From: UBA8516 sp035455245
Lineage (GTDB): Archaea; Thermoproteota; Nitrososphaeria; Nitrososphaerales; Nitrosopumilaceae
DNA: 64,000 nucleotides
Reading direction: 5' to 3'
Assembly (NCBI GenBank): GCA_035455245.1
Contig: DATIFN010000010.1
Coordinates: forward strand, 248,001 to 312,000
Below the pieces are notes generated by a model. That model saw only the letters and a program-made list of their open reading frames with translations, searched no databases and was not told where the DNA came from. Of the stretch, positions 17,275 to 24,634 are shown piece after piece (position 1 is the stretch's first letter; each line of letters starts with the position of its first letter). The position numbers were made by a program, and so were the translations under genes.

Positions 17275-17658
17275 CTATTCAATTTTTATGTCTTTCCCAT
17301 TCTTAATGGGAATCTTTAGTGTCAACACACCATTAAGATACTTAGCTGATCCAACAGCCTCCTCGCCTTCTTTTACATCAATTGGAAGTCTAATTTTTTT
17401 ATCGATCTCACATGGTCTTTGGTGCCAAACTATGGTTCCATCTGGTTTCATCTCTCTTTTTGCATTAATAGAAAGAATGTTTCCATTTATTCGTAAATTG
17501 ATATCTTTTTTATCAAAACCTGGTAAATCAACAGTAACAATCAGGTTATCATTATCTAACATTATGTCTATAGGCGGTAATACAAACTCAAAAAACTCTC
17601 TTGATTTATTGCCTATTTCCTTAAAAACTTCTTTTGCCATGTAGTGTACCAGGCCCAT
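17275..17658 (-). CDS. Hsp20/alpha-crystallin small heat-shock protein
   Basis: 127 residues with an alpha-crystallin domain from ~28 (PPIDIMLDNDNLIVTVDLPGFDK) to the conserved LNGVLTLKIP near the C-terminus. These ATP-independent chaperones form oligomers and hold unfolding proteins. The C-terminal I-x-I tail appears as IKIE. A second ATG at codon 7 (MAKEVFKEIG) could be the start. Convergent with the ABC1/UbiB gene, with adjacent stops. Confidence 0.92.
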   Translation of the reverse strand: MGLVHYMAKEVFKEIGNKSREFFEFVLPPIDIMLDNDNLIVTVDLPGFDKKDINLRINGNILSINAKREMKPDGTIVWHQRPCEIDKKIRLPIDVKEGEEAVGSAKYLNGVLTLKIPIKNGKDIKIE

Positions 17659-17733
17659 CTTTGTCTAATAAAGTGTTTTTTAGTTATAAACGTTGTAGAT
17701 CCATAATTTATCTAGAACTCTATTAATTACAAT

Positions 17734-18315
17734 TTGATGATAATAGTTCTAGAAGGATTCGACCAAGCAGGCAAAGGAACTCAGTCAAAACTTCTTGCTA
17801 ATGCCTTAAAGACTAGAAAATTAAAATGCAAAATTTTCAGCTTTCCAGATTATTCCACTCCAATAGGAAAGGAAATCAAACATTATCTTAAGGGAGAAAG
17901 AAAATTTCCATCACAAGTAATTCATTGTCTGCTTGCTGCAAACCGATGGGAAAAATCAAAAGAGATAGAGGACGCTCTTTCAAAGGACTATGTATTAATA
18001 ATGAACAGATACTATCAATCAAATCTAGTTTACGGAATAACAAATGGACTTGAATTAGAATGGTTATCGAATCTTGATGCCGGTCTTCCAAAAGAAGATC
18101 TTGTAATTGTGCTTGATGTGGAACCAAAAGAATCATTTAATCGCAAAAAAATTCAACGTGACAAATTTGAAAAGAATAAAGAGTTTGCACAAAAAATCAT
18201 TCGTACTTATCGAACTCTAGCAAAAGAACTTGGTTGGGAAATAGTAAATGCATCTCAAACTAAATCACAAGTCCACAAGGATGTGATGGAAATAGTTCAA
18301 AGACACCTCAAATGA
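17734..18315 (+). CDS. tmk: Thymidylate kinase
   Basis: Tmk phosphorylates dTMP to dTDP. The P-loop is EGFDQAGKGTQSK and the substrate segment is FPDYSTPIGKEI. The usual DRY/DRH motif reads NRYYQSN, an Asp-to-Asn change in a normally conserved residue. 193 residues is typical. Start is ATG-ATG at 17734/17737. It heads a cluster with an HD phosphohydrolase 4 bp downstream and UMP kinase, all acting on nucleotides. Confidence 0.9.
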   Translation: MMIIVLEGFDQAGKGTQSKLLANALKTRKLKCKIFSFPDYSTPIGKEIKHYLKGERKFPSQVIHCLLAANRWEKSKEIEDALSKDYVLIMNRYYQSNLVYGITNGLELEWLSNLDAGLPKEDLVIVLDVEPKESFNRKKIQRDKFEKNKEFAQKIIRTYRTLAKELGWEIVNASQTKSQVHKDVMEIVQRHLK

Positions 18316-18319
18316 AGAA

Positions 18320-19567
18320 ATGACAAAAAAATATCTTGAGATAGTTGATCCGATTCATGACTTTATCAGAATTTATGAACCTGAGATAAAAGTAATCGAC
18401 ACAGCTGTCTTTCAACGACTCCGTAGAATAAGACAGCTAGCAGGTGCGCATCTTGTTTATCCAAGTGCTCAGCATTCAAGATTTGAACATTCCCTGGGTG
18501 TGATGCACATAGCTGGCCAGGCAGCTGGTGTACTCAAAGACAAAGGATTTTTGAATTTAGACGATGTTGCAGACCTCAGACTCGGTGGCCTTTTGCATGA
18601 TGTTGGTCATGGTCCATTTTCTCATCTCTTTGAAGAAGTATTACAAAAGAAAAAGAAAATTACCCATGAAGAAATAGGTAAGAAGCTTATCCTTCAGACA
18701 GAAATTGGAGATTTTCTCTCAGATTCAGGTTTTGATAAAAAATTTCTAACACAACTTGCATTTGGCAATTCAAAACATCAGTTCATGAACGAGATAATCT
18801 CAGGAGGGTTGAGTGCAGATATGATGGATTATCTTCCTAGAGATGGATATTTTACAGGTGCAGAACATGCAAAAATCGATTTTAAAAGAATAGTCCAGTC
18901 TCTTGGTGTTTACGATAAAAAACTTTCTCTTGATAGATCGTCCCTTTATTCATTTGAATCTATGATGATTTCACGATATCAAATGTTCAAAGCCGTTTAC
19001 TTCCATAAAACTGTGCGATCAGCTGAGGTAATGTTGCTTGAATCAATGAGTCTTGCAGATAACGAACTTGAATTTACTTCATATGATCTTGAAAAATACA
19101 TTCAACTGACAGACGAATTTGTTATATCAAAACTAATATCATTACCACAAAAATCTTCGGATCTAAAAAGAGCAAGTAAACTCGCAAAAGACTATCAAAA
19201 TCGTCGATTACTCAAATGTGTGTTTGAAAAAATTCTTACTCGTAAAGAAAAACTCGGAACTAAATCTCCTGAGATAAAAAAAGAAATTTCCAAAAAATCC
19301 AAAGTGGATGAATCAGAGATATTTATAGATATATCAACAACACCAACAATTCCACTTACTCCATCCAAAAAAGAATCTCAATCAATAATATTGACATCAA
19401 AAAAAGGCTCTCTTCAAAAAGAGGCCTATGAACTCCCTATCTCGGAGATCCCATTAGTTTTTGCAATTTCAGGATTTATGAACATGTTAAGAGTTTATAC
19501 CGCAGAAAAAAATAGAAAAAAGGTTGAAATTGCAGCACAAATGATCCTTGGTGAAAACAAATCATGA
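18320..19567 (+). CDS. HD-domain phosphohydrolase (SAMHD1/dGTPase-like)
   Basis: The HD metal site is visible as SRFEHSLGVMHIA (first His), LLHDVGHGPFSH (His-Asp pair) and SADMMDYLPRD (last Asp), in the order seen in SAMHD1-type dNTP triphosphohydrolases. 415 residues; the C-terminal ~150 residues are less conserved and lysine-rich. It lies 4 bp after tmk and overlaps pyrH by 4 bp. This context suggests control of dNTP pools, but the substrate is not proven. Confidence 0.85.
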   Translation: MTKKYLEIVDPIHDFIRIYEPEIKVIDTAVFQRLRRIRQLAGAHLVYPSAQHSRFEHSLGVMHIAGQAAGVLKDKGFLNLDDVADLRLGGLLHDVGHGPFSHLFEEVLQKKKKITHEEIGKKLILQTEIGDFLSDSGFDKKFLTQLAFGNSKHQFMNEIISGGLSADMMDYLPRDGYFTGAEHAKIDFKRIVQSLGVYDKKLSLDRSSLYSFESMMISRYQMFKAVYFHKTVRSAEVMLLESMSLADNELEFTSYDLEKYIQLTDEFVISKLISLPQKSSDLKRASKLAKDYQNRRLLKCVFEKILTRKEKLGTKSPEIKKEISKKSKVDESEIFIDISTTPTIPLTPSKKESQSIILTSKKGSLQKEAYELPISEIPLVFAISGFMNMLRVYTAEKNRKKVEIAAQMILGENKS

Positions 19568-20241
19568 AAAAAAGAATAGTAATCAAGTTATCTGGAAAGT
19601 TGTTTGGGTTTGATGATTCTAAAATCTTAAAAGATTATGGATCTTTTTTTGTGAGGATAAGTAAGTTCTGTCAACCAATTATTGTAGCAGGTGGAGGCAA
19701 AATTGCAAGACATTACATTTCTCATGCAAGATCTTCAGGGGCAGACGAATCAACATTAGATGAATTAGGAATCGAGGTATCAAGATTAAATGCAAAACTC
19801 TTGATTTATGCAATCCAAGATAAAGCATACCCTCATCCTCCTACTAACCTTAAAGAAGTTACTAATGCAGCGGATAGTGGTCTAATTGTTATTACAGGGG
19901 GCCTTCATCCTGGTCAGAGCACAAATGCTACCGCTGCGCTCATCGCAGAGAAGGTTCATGCTTCAATATTTTTGAACGCTACAGACGTGGACGCAATCTA
20001 TGATTCAGATCCTAATAAAAATAAGAATGCAAAAAAATTCAAGCGCATTGAACTTACAAAACTTCGTAAGATGCTTGTGCATCAAGAGTCACTCGCCGGT
20101 GGATATGACTTGATGGACATAGTAGCTTTAAAGGTAATTGAAAGATCAAAAATTAAAACGCGAATTATAAAAGCAGATATCAAAACACTTGAGAAGGCGA
20201 TAAAAGGTTCTCCAGAAGGAACCGAGATTATACTAGCCTGA
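19564..20241 (+). CDS. pyrH: UMP kinase
   Basis: Archaeal-type UMP kinase of the amino-acid-kinase fold, converting UMP to UDP. Motifs include VIKLSGKLFGF, IVAGGGKIARHYI, LGIEVSRLNAKLL, and NATDVDAIYDSDPNK. 225 residues matches archaeal PyrH. The start overlaps the HD phosphohydrolase stop (ATGA), so the pair is translationally coupled. The 3' end overlaps the convergent gene at 20228 by 14 bp. Confidence 0.93.
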   Translation: MKKRIVIKLSGKLFGFDDSKILKDYGSFFVRISKFCQPIIVAGGGKIARHYISHARSSGADESTLDELGIEVSRLNAKLLIYAIQDKAYPHPPTNLKEVTNAADSGLIVITGGLHPGQSTNATAALIAEKVHASIFLNATDVDAIYDSDPNKNKNAKKFKRIELTKLRKMLVHQESLAGGYDLMDIVALKVIERSKIKTRIIKADIKTLEKAIKGSPEGTEIILA

Positions 20242-20542
20242 CTTTCCCTAAAAATTCAGGAATGCCTGCTGCAACAGCTTTTTTTAAAATCTCACGTGCG
20301 TCATTTTCCTCTAAAACTTTAGACTGTGCTTTGGCATATCCTTCTTCATCAACTATGACTGTAACCCATCCATCATATTTGTTGACAACTGCAACAAATT
20401 CCTGTTCTCCAACAGGAACAAACTTTCCTTCTGATTTTTTTACAGTAAGTGTTAACATAGCAAATCCGGCGTGATTAAAAAGATTCATCTGAGATTTTCT
20501 TGCTCTCTCTTGTCCTATTCTAACTGCTTGGTGATATTGCAT
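20228..20542 (-). CDS. Conserved small protein, function unknown
   Basis: A 104-residue protein starting MQYHQAVRIGQERARKS, with strands MLTLTVKKSEGKFVPVG and EFVAVVNKYDGWVTVIVDEEG and a C-terminal helix (DAREILKKAVAAGIPEFL). No signal peptide or cysteines. The frame stays open to 20761, but that extension is antisense to the well-supported gene at 20619, so I start at the ATG at 20542. I recognise no family. Confidence 0.6.
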   Translation of the reverse strand: MQYHQAVRIGQERARKSQMNLFNHAGFAMLTLTVKKSEGKFVPVGEQEFVAVVNKYDGWVTVIVDEEGYAKAQSKVLEENDAREILKKAVAAGIPEFLGKVRLV

Positions 20543-20618
20543 AAAATTATTTTCCAAAGTTTTGACTATAAGCCTTTTCAACTCAACATTTAAGAGAAGA
20601 ACAAACTCCCTTAAGCTA

Positions 20619-21176
20619 TTGAACAGAAAACTTTTAGTTGGAGCGGCCGTAGGAATTCTTGCAGTAATTATTCTGGCTGTTGCAATACTTCCAGGTTCTG
20701 ATTTTTTAAAGAATATCGTACCAAAGGATGCAAAACTTCCTGGAAGTCTTAGTACCATCACTTCAGAAATTAAACCACTAGTTGTTCAATTAAACGACAT
20801 TTCAGTTTTGTCAGTGTCTGAAAAGGAGGCTGTATTAGAATTAAAATTTGACGTTTCGAATCCAAATAATAAACCCATCTTGCTAGAAATGATAAGTTTT
20901 CATATTTTTGAAAATAATACTGAAGTGGGATATGGTGAAATTGGAGAAAGACTTGCTGGACAGTATGCGAGTTCTAATTACTACACAGTTTTATCCAATT
21001 CCTCACTCACGGTACACGATAAAACAACAATAAAAAATACTGGGAATAATCCAGTATTCTGGGTAACATTACAAAAAGGCAATCCAGAATGGAGACTCAA
21101 GGGTGAAGCGTTCTATAGTACTACCTCTGCATTTAGTGGGCTGGCAAATTCTACTACGTTTGATTTTACCAAGTAG
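20619..21176 (+). CDS. Membrane-anchored protein with LEA/WHy-like domain
   Basis: An N-terminal membrane helix (KLLVGAAVGILAVIILAVAILPG) is followed by an extracytoplasmic beta-sandwich with LKFDVSNPNNKPILLEMISFHIF and LTVHDKTTIKNTGNNPVFW, the pattern of LEA14/WHy-type domains. A TTG at 20619 puts three residues before the helix; an alternative TTG at 20562 adds 19 basic residues. A TATA-like CTATAAGCC at 20565-20573 would start transcription around 20595, which favours 20619. Divergent from the gene at 20228. Function unknown. Confidence 0.6.
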   Translation: MNRKLLVGAAVGILAVIILAVAILPGSDFLKNIVPKDAKLPGSLSTITSEIKPLVVQLNDISVLSVSEKEAVLELKFDVSNPNNKPILLEMISFHIFENNTEVGYGEIGERLAGQYASSNYYTVLSNSSLTVHDKTTIKNTGNNPVFWVTLQKGNPEWRLKGEAFYSTTSAFSGLANSTTFDFTK

Positions 21177-21280
21177 AAAATCCTCCCTTATATCATAAAA
21201 TCTTAAAATTTAGATTATTTGTATAGAGTGAAACTAATTTAGATAAATTATATAAGATTCTAGGAAGGAGATTCCTTAAC

Positions 21281-21397
21281 ATGGCAGACTTAATGATAGC
21301 GTATGAAATAACTACAGGCGTTTTCATTGCCTTTGGTGTATTGTTATTTGCATTGCGAGGCAAAGGCCACAAGGCAATAATTGCTGGCTCAGAATAG
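21281..21397 (+). CDS. 38-residue single-helix membrane protein
   Basis: A short ORF starting MADLMIAYEITTGVF, with one hydrophobic helix (TTGVFIAFGVLLFAL) and a basic tail RGKGHKAIIAGSE. It has a strong Shine-Dalgarno sequence, AGGAAGGAG, at 21262-21270, 10 bp before the ATG, plus AT-rich promoter sequence upstream. The good ribosome site and clean topology argue for a real gene. No homologue recognised. Confidence 0.6.
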   Translation: MADLMIAYEITTGVFIAFGVLLFALRGKGHKAIIAGSE

Positions 21398-21421
21398 GGA
21401 TCGTATCCCCTTTGAACTTTT

Positions 21422-22069
21422 TTACTCTTCTTGTTCCTTAAAACCCAGTAGAGATTCTATAGAAAAATTCGATGATTTCTTTTCTTTAACATAACATTTT
21501 TCGTAATATTGGCAATTGTTACATTCCAGTGATGGTTCTATGACTGGAATTTTTTTTTCTACAAGTAAGTTATTCAAAATTCTTACTCTGCGGACTGATT
21601 CTTCAAACATCTTGTTATCACGAACCAAAGAAAATGATGCTTCGTCACCATTTTCGGCGAAGTATAATATGAGGCCATCAGTTTTATTAAGAATCCAAAG
21701 ACACGCGTTCAAATACAATGCATCACTTGGAATTAGTCTTTCTGGGGGTTTTGGTACCGGACGAAATACTATGACTACATCATCAACTATCATATCAGCA
21801 TAAATCTTTAGTTTGATATCGTCGACAATGAATTCTCCTTGCAATGAATCGTAAGACATTTTTTTCATCAGCTCCCTAAAAAGATCAGAAAATCTTAATC
21901 CTCTCTGCTCAATTGGATCTACACGGTCAAAATATGAACGACGTAGACATCTTGCAGCTTCAGAAAAATGGATTATTTTGTTGTCTTTCTCGATTTCTGG
22001 TTTTATATCTCGACTAAGACGTTCCATAACATCTGTGATAATGCGTCTGTAATTTCTATCTCCCATCAA
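21422..22069 (-). CDS. Cas4-like PD-(D/E)xK protein with Fe-S cysteines, nuclease residues apparently lost
   Basis: C41 (ARCLRRSYF) and the C-terminal CxxCx5C cluster (ECNNCQYYEKCY) match the four Fe-S cysteines of Cas4/AddB-type exonucleases, with identical spacing to Cas4. The nuclease core strand pair would be KIYADMIVDD-VVIVFRP: the Asp remains, but the E-x-K normally following is V-F-R. The protein therefore looks like a Fe-S-binding, possibly inactive, family member. 215 residues. No CRISPR array or other cas gene is in the window. Alternative start at the second Met (22066). Confidence 0.7.
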   Translation of the reverse strand: MMGDRNYRRIITDVMERLSRDIKPEIEKDNKIIHFSEAARCLRRSYFDRVDPIEQRGLRFSDLFRELMKKMSYDSLQGEFIVDDIKLKIYADMIVDDVVIVFRPVPKPPERLIPSDALYLNACLWILNKTDGLILYFAENGDEASFSLVRDNKMFEESVRRVRILNNLLVEKKIPVIEPSLECNNCQYYEKCYVKEKKSSNFSIESLLGFKEQEE

Positions 22070-22104
22070 GGTGGGTATTCCTTGACGGCATGTCTATATT
22101 ATAT

Positions 22105-22404
22105 TTAGCTCACTATGCGTAAAAGTCCCTTTGAGATTTTATCAGAATAAGCAAGACCTACAAAATGTAATCCAAAACCAATCACTACACCTACCAGAAT
22201 GTTACCTGTAGCAAAATAGATTCCCATGAAAATAACAAGTGATGGGACTGTGAGCATTAAGGCAAGAAATGTACTTACCCATGCAGTGTTAACTATCGTC
22301 TCGATAGTCAATTCATATTTTTTTCCTAACATTTTGTTTATTTCATGTCGGGTTGATAGTACCTGATTTTTGGAAGGTAAATTTTTTTGATCAGAAAGCA
22401 ACAA
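22105..22404 (-). CDS. Two-helix membrane protein, function unknown
   Basis: 99 residues: a polar N-terminus (1-38), then two predicted membrane helices (AWVSTFLALMLTVPSLVIF and NILVGVVIGFGLHFVGLAY), ending with a short basic tail. Glycine-rich second helix. It lies 35 bp downstream of the window's Cas4-like gene start on the same strand. No family recognised. Confidence 0.55.
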   Translation of the reverse strand: MLLSDQKNLPSKNQVLSTRHEINKMLGKKYELTIETIVNTAWVSTFLALMLTVPSLVIFMGIYFATGNILVGVVIGFGLHFVGLAYSDKISKGLLRIVS

Positions 22405-22659
22405 TTCATCTAATAATTATGAAAAATATGTTATAAATTTACATAGTATAATATTTTTTTTAAATATTTTATATGCTCCTAATTTTACATATATGGCACA
22501 AAATTCTGCAAATTTTTGTGGAAATCTGGTGTTGTACAACAAATTACAAGACTGTAATCCATTTTTGAGGTCAAATGAGATAATTTTTTTCATACAAAAT
22601 CAATGAAATGATAAAAATCATAATCTTTTAAAGAGAATTTGCCAATTATCAAAAAATTG

Positions 22660-23706
22660 TTATTCAGCTATTACAAGCTTTGACATTACCGTTTGTGCAG
22701 GTATCTGTTGCTCTACTGCAAAAGCAATTGCTGATATGTTTCGTATTTCATATGAAGTTAGCTTCAAAATTCCAATTACTGTTGCAAAGCTAAACATTCT
22801 GGTAAAAGTTCTATTGATTGCCTTGTATATGGAAAGCTCAAAGGCTCTTTCAAATTCCGATAAAGCATCAATTGCATTATCGGTTTGTGGAACCAGATCC
22901 TTGTAACCAGTACTTGAAAGTTCTGACATTGCATCCTTTACAGACTCTGCACCTATCATTCTTCCAAGCAAATCTTTAGGTGCTGATGTTGTGTGAGTAA
23001 CTATAAGATCTTGTATGTGCTGTTCATCCAATCCCCAGAATTTTCCACGTAAAATACTAAGCAAATTGTAAAAATCAATATCCATTCCAATTAAATGTAC
23101 AAGGTCATGTTCTCCTGAGGCTTTCAATGCACTGTCTAGTTGTTTGTAAAAAACTTTGTCCAAATATGTATCAAATACCTGAAGATTTTTCTTTTCATTA
23201 TACAATGCAACAGCTTTTGCAATTTCGTCACCAAACTCACTTGATGCAAGACCCGATACGGCCTCTTCCATGTCTTTTGCTACAAGTGCCTTTACCACTA
23301 TATCACGTCGTCCTATCAATTCTTCTGCATGCAGGTTTACATAAGGCTCAATTTCCTCATATGATCTCCCCAAAACTTTTCCTTTGAAAATCAACTTCAA
23401 ATTCCAGATCAAAAATTTTAGGTAATATACATTCAAAATTTCTGAACCTCCACCTACGGATTTTGCAAGAGAAAAATGAATATCTGCTAGATGACTTCTT
23501 AGGGCTGATTCGATTTTTTCTGCAGTAATTGGTTTTGTAAGTTTTGAAACAGCATTAATGTATACTGTACTCTTTATTCTCGTTACAAGCTCGTCCAAGT
23601 TTCGTGATTCAGCTAATGTTTGCAGTTCGCCCTTTGAAAGGAGCCTTCCGCGGGCACTAAAAGATTTTACGGAACCAAATATTTTCTGAGGAGCACCTAT
23701 GCCCAT
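22660..23706 (-). CDS. atpC: A/V-type ATP synthase subunit C (central-stalk socket)
   Basis: 348 residues, almost all helical, matching the V-ATPase d / A-ATPase C family that links the rotor stalk to the proteolipid ring: DIDFYNLLSILRGKFWGL, LLGRMIGAESV and the C-terminal ISAIAFAVEQQIP are family features. It lies about 6 kb away from the other subunit genes at 26965-34047 and on the other strand from A, B and D. A conserved hypothetical gene lies immediately upstream. Confidence 0.88.
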   Translation of the reverse strand: MGIGAPQKIFGSVKSFSARGRLLSKGELQTLAESRNLDELVTRIKSTVYINAVSKLTKPITAEKIESALRSHLADIHFSLAKSVGGGSEILNVYYLKFLIWNLKLIFKGKVLGRSYEEIEPYVNLHAEELIGRRDIVVKALVAKDMEEAVSGLASSEFGDEIAKAVALYNEKKNLQVFDTYLDKVFYKQLDSALKASGEHDLVHLIGMDIDFYNLLSILRGKFWGLDEQHIQDLIVTHTTSAPKDLLGRMIGAESVKDAMSELSSTGYKDLVPQTDNAIDALSEFERAFELSIYKAINRTFTRMFSFATVIGILKLTSYEIRNISAIAFAVEQQIPAQTVMSKLVIAE

Positions 23707-23733
23707 TCATATGACTTCTTTTAGGTAAGGATT

Positions 23734-24420
23734 TTAATGTTTGGAGGCGAGGTGAGACTGGAAAAAACTAATGACAGAATCACGATCGGAACTTGTCAAG
23801 GTAGAAAATCCTTCTAAAAGTTCTCCATAGACTGCCAGCCTTCCGTCAAGAGCATCCCCTAAACGATTTGAATTAAAGGGAATAATCTTGTCTATCTCTC
23901 CATTAACATGCGATTCGATGTATTTTCTAATCAATTCGAATACAAAATTTGGAGCAACATTCAACAATTTTAGAATCACCTCTCTGAATTCTTCTTCTTT
24001 CATATCATCATTCTCCAAAAATTTCTTAAGGATCTTTATTCTTTCATCCTTTAACTCATCAAGAGCTACCGCCACTAACATACCACTTTCTGTGAGTTTG
24101 TAATATGGTACGCCATGTTCCTGCAAGGCTCTTGGTCCCCGTTTTAAGGGCAACCTTCCTGCTTCTTCAACAATTCCTAATGGAAGTAAGACTTCATCAA
24201 TATCCCTAAAAATTCCAGAGTAAACATTTTGCCATATTGTGTTGCTCCTTTCTGCAACCTTGTGAGCTAAAGAGGTTCTGGTATTCATCATGTGTCTTGG
24301 TTCTGTTGCAAGATTTGCGATAATTGATCTCTGTCGTATTGCTTCACCTGTTAGTTGGTCCCTTTTTGTTTTGAAGGTTTTAAAAATAGATAATTTAGGT
24401 TTATCATCTAATAATTTCAT
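23734..24420 (-). CDS. Conserved protein, function unknown
   Basis: 228 residues, soluble and mainly helical, with no cysteines, signal peptide or membrane helix. A region around 85-120 (VEEAGRLPLKRGPRALQEHGVPYYKLTESGMLVAVAL) looks like a winged-helix turn and wing, followed by a long charged helix region (LKDERIKILKKFLEND). It lies 27 bp upstream of ATPase subunit C and is divergent from amt. A DNA-binding role would fit but is speculative. Confidence 0.55.
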   Translation of the reverse strand: MKLLDDKPKLSIFKTFKTKRDQLTGEAIRQRSIIANLATEPRHMMNTRTSLAHKVAERSNTIWQNVYSGIFRDIDEVLLPLGIVEEAGRLPLKRGPRALQEHGVPYYKLTESGMLVAVALDELKDERIKILKKFLENDDMKEEEFREVILKLLNVAPNFVFELIRKYIESHVNGEIDKIIPFNSNRLGDALDGRLAVYGELLEGFSTLTSSDRDSVISFFQSHLASKH

Positions 24421-24508
24421 GGCGTTTCTAAATTCTCCAAATAAACGATCCAGGTTTTTTCAGACCATTATTTCTAGACTGATTGGAAATAAGTTGATAA
24501 ATTCTGAA

Positions 24509-24607
24509 ATTATGATATAAAATATTCATTTTACGTTACTATCATAATATTATATAATATAACACTTATCATGAAGGAATATATCATAAAAATTAACTAA
24601 TATGATA
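24509..24607 (+). promoter_or_regulatory. amt promoter region with repeated TATCAT/ATGATA motifs
   Basis: Five copies of a TATCAT(AA)/(TT)ATGATA motif lie in 99 bp: 24510-24517 (TTATGATA), 24540-24547 (TATCATAA), 24567-24572 (TATCAT), 24582-24589 (TATCATAA) and 24601-24607 (TATGATA). The first two form an inverted repeat, ATTATGATA then TATCATAAT. TATA-like elements at about 24549-24560 and 24582-24590 lie among them. This fits an operator array for the ammonium transporter, but the region is very AT-rich. Confidence 0.35.
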
Positions 24608-24634
24608 CAATGTTTTTTATACTTTCAAAAAAGT

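Noticed and set aside
20543..20761. N-terminal extension of the reverse-strand gene at 20228 (73 extra codons)
   Set aside because: It is antisense to the membrane-anchored protein gene at 20619, reads as low-complexity shadow sequence, and a good ATG exists at 20542.
21422..22069. CRISPR-Cas locus suggested by the Cas4-like gene
   Set aside because: No direct-repeat array and no other cas gene anywhere in the window.
22493..22606. 37-codon ORF (MAQNSANFCGNL...) in the gap before ATPase subunit C
   Set aside because: No ribosome site, poor composition (Asn, Phe and Ile rich like random AT-rich DNA), no motif. Left unannotated.
24602..24634. Upstream ATG for amt giving 11 extra residues
   Set aside because: The likely TATA at 24582-24590 would start transcription after 24602, and the extra residues (MIQCFLYFQKS) do not look like a conserved start.
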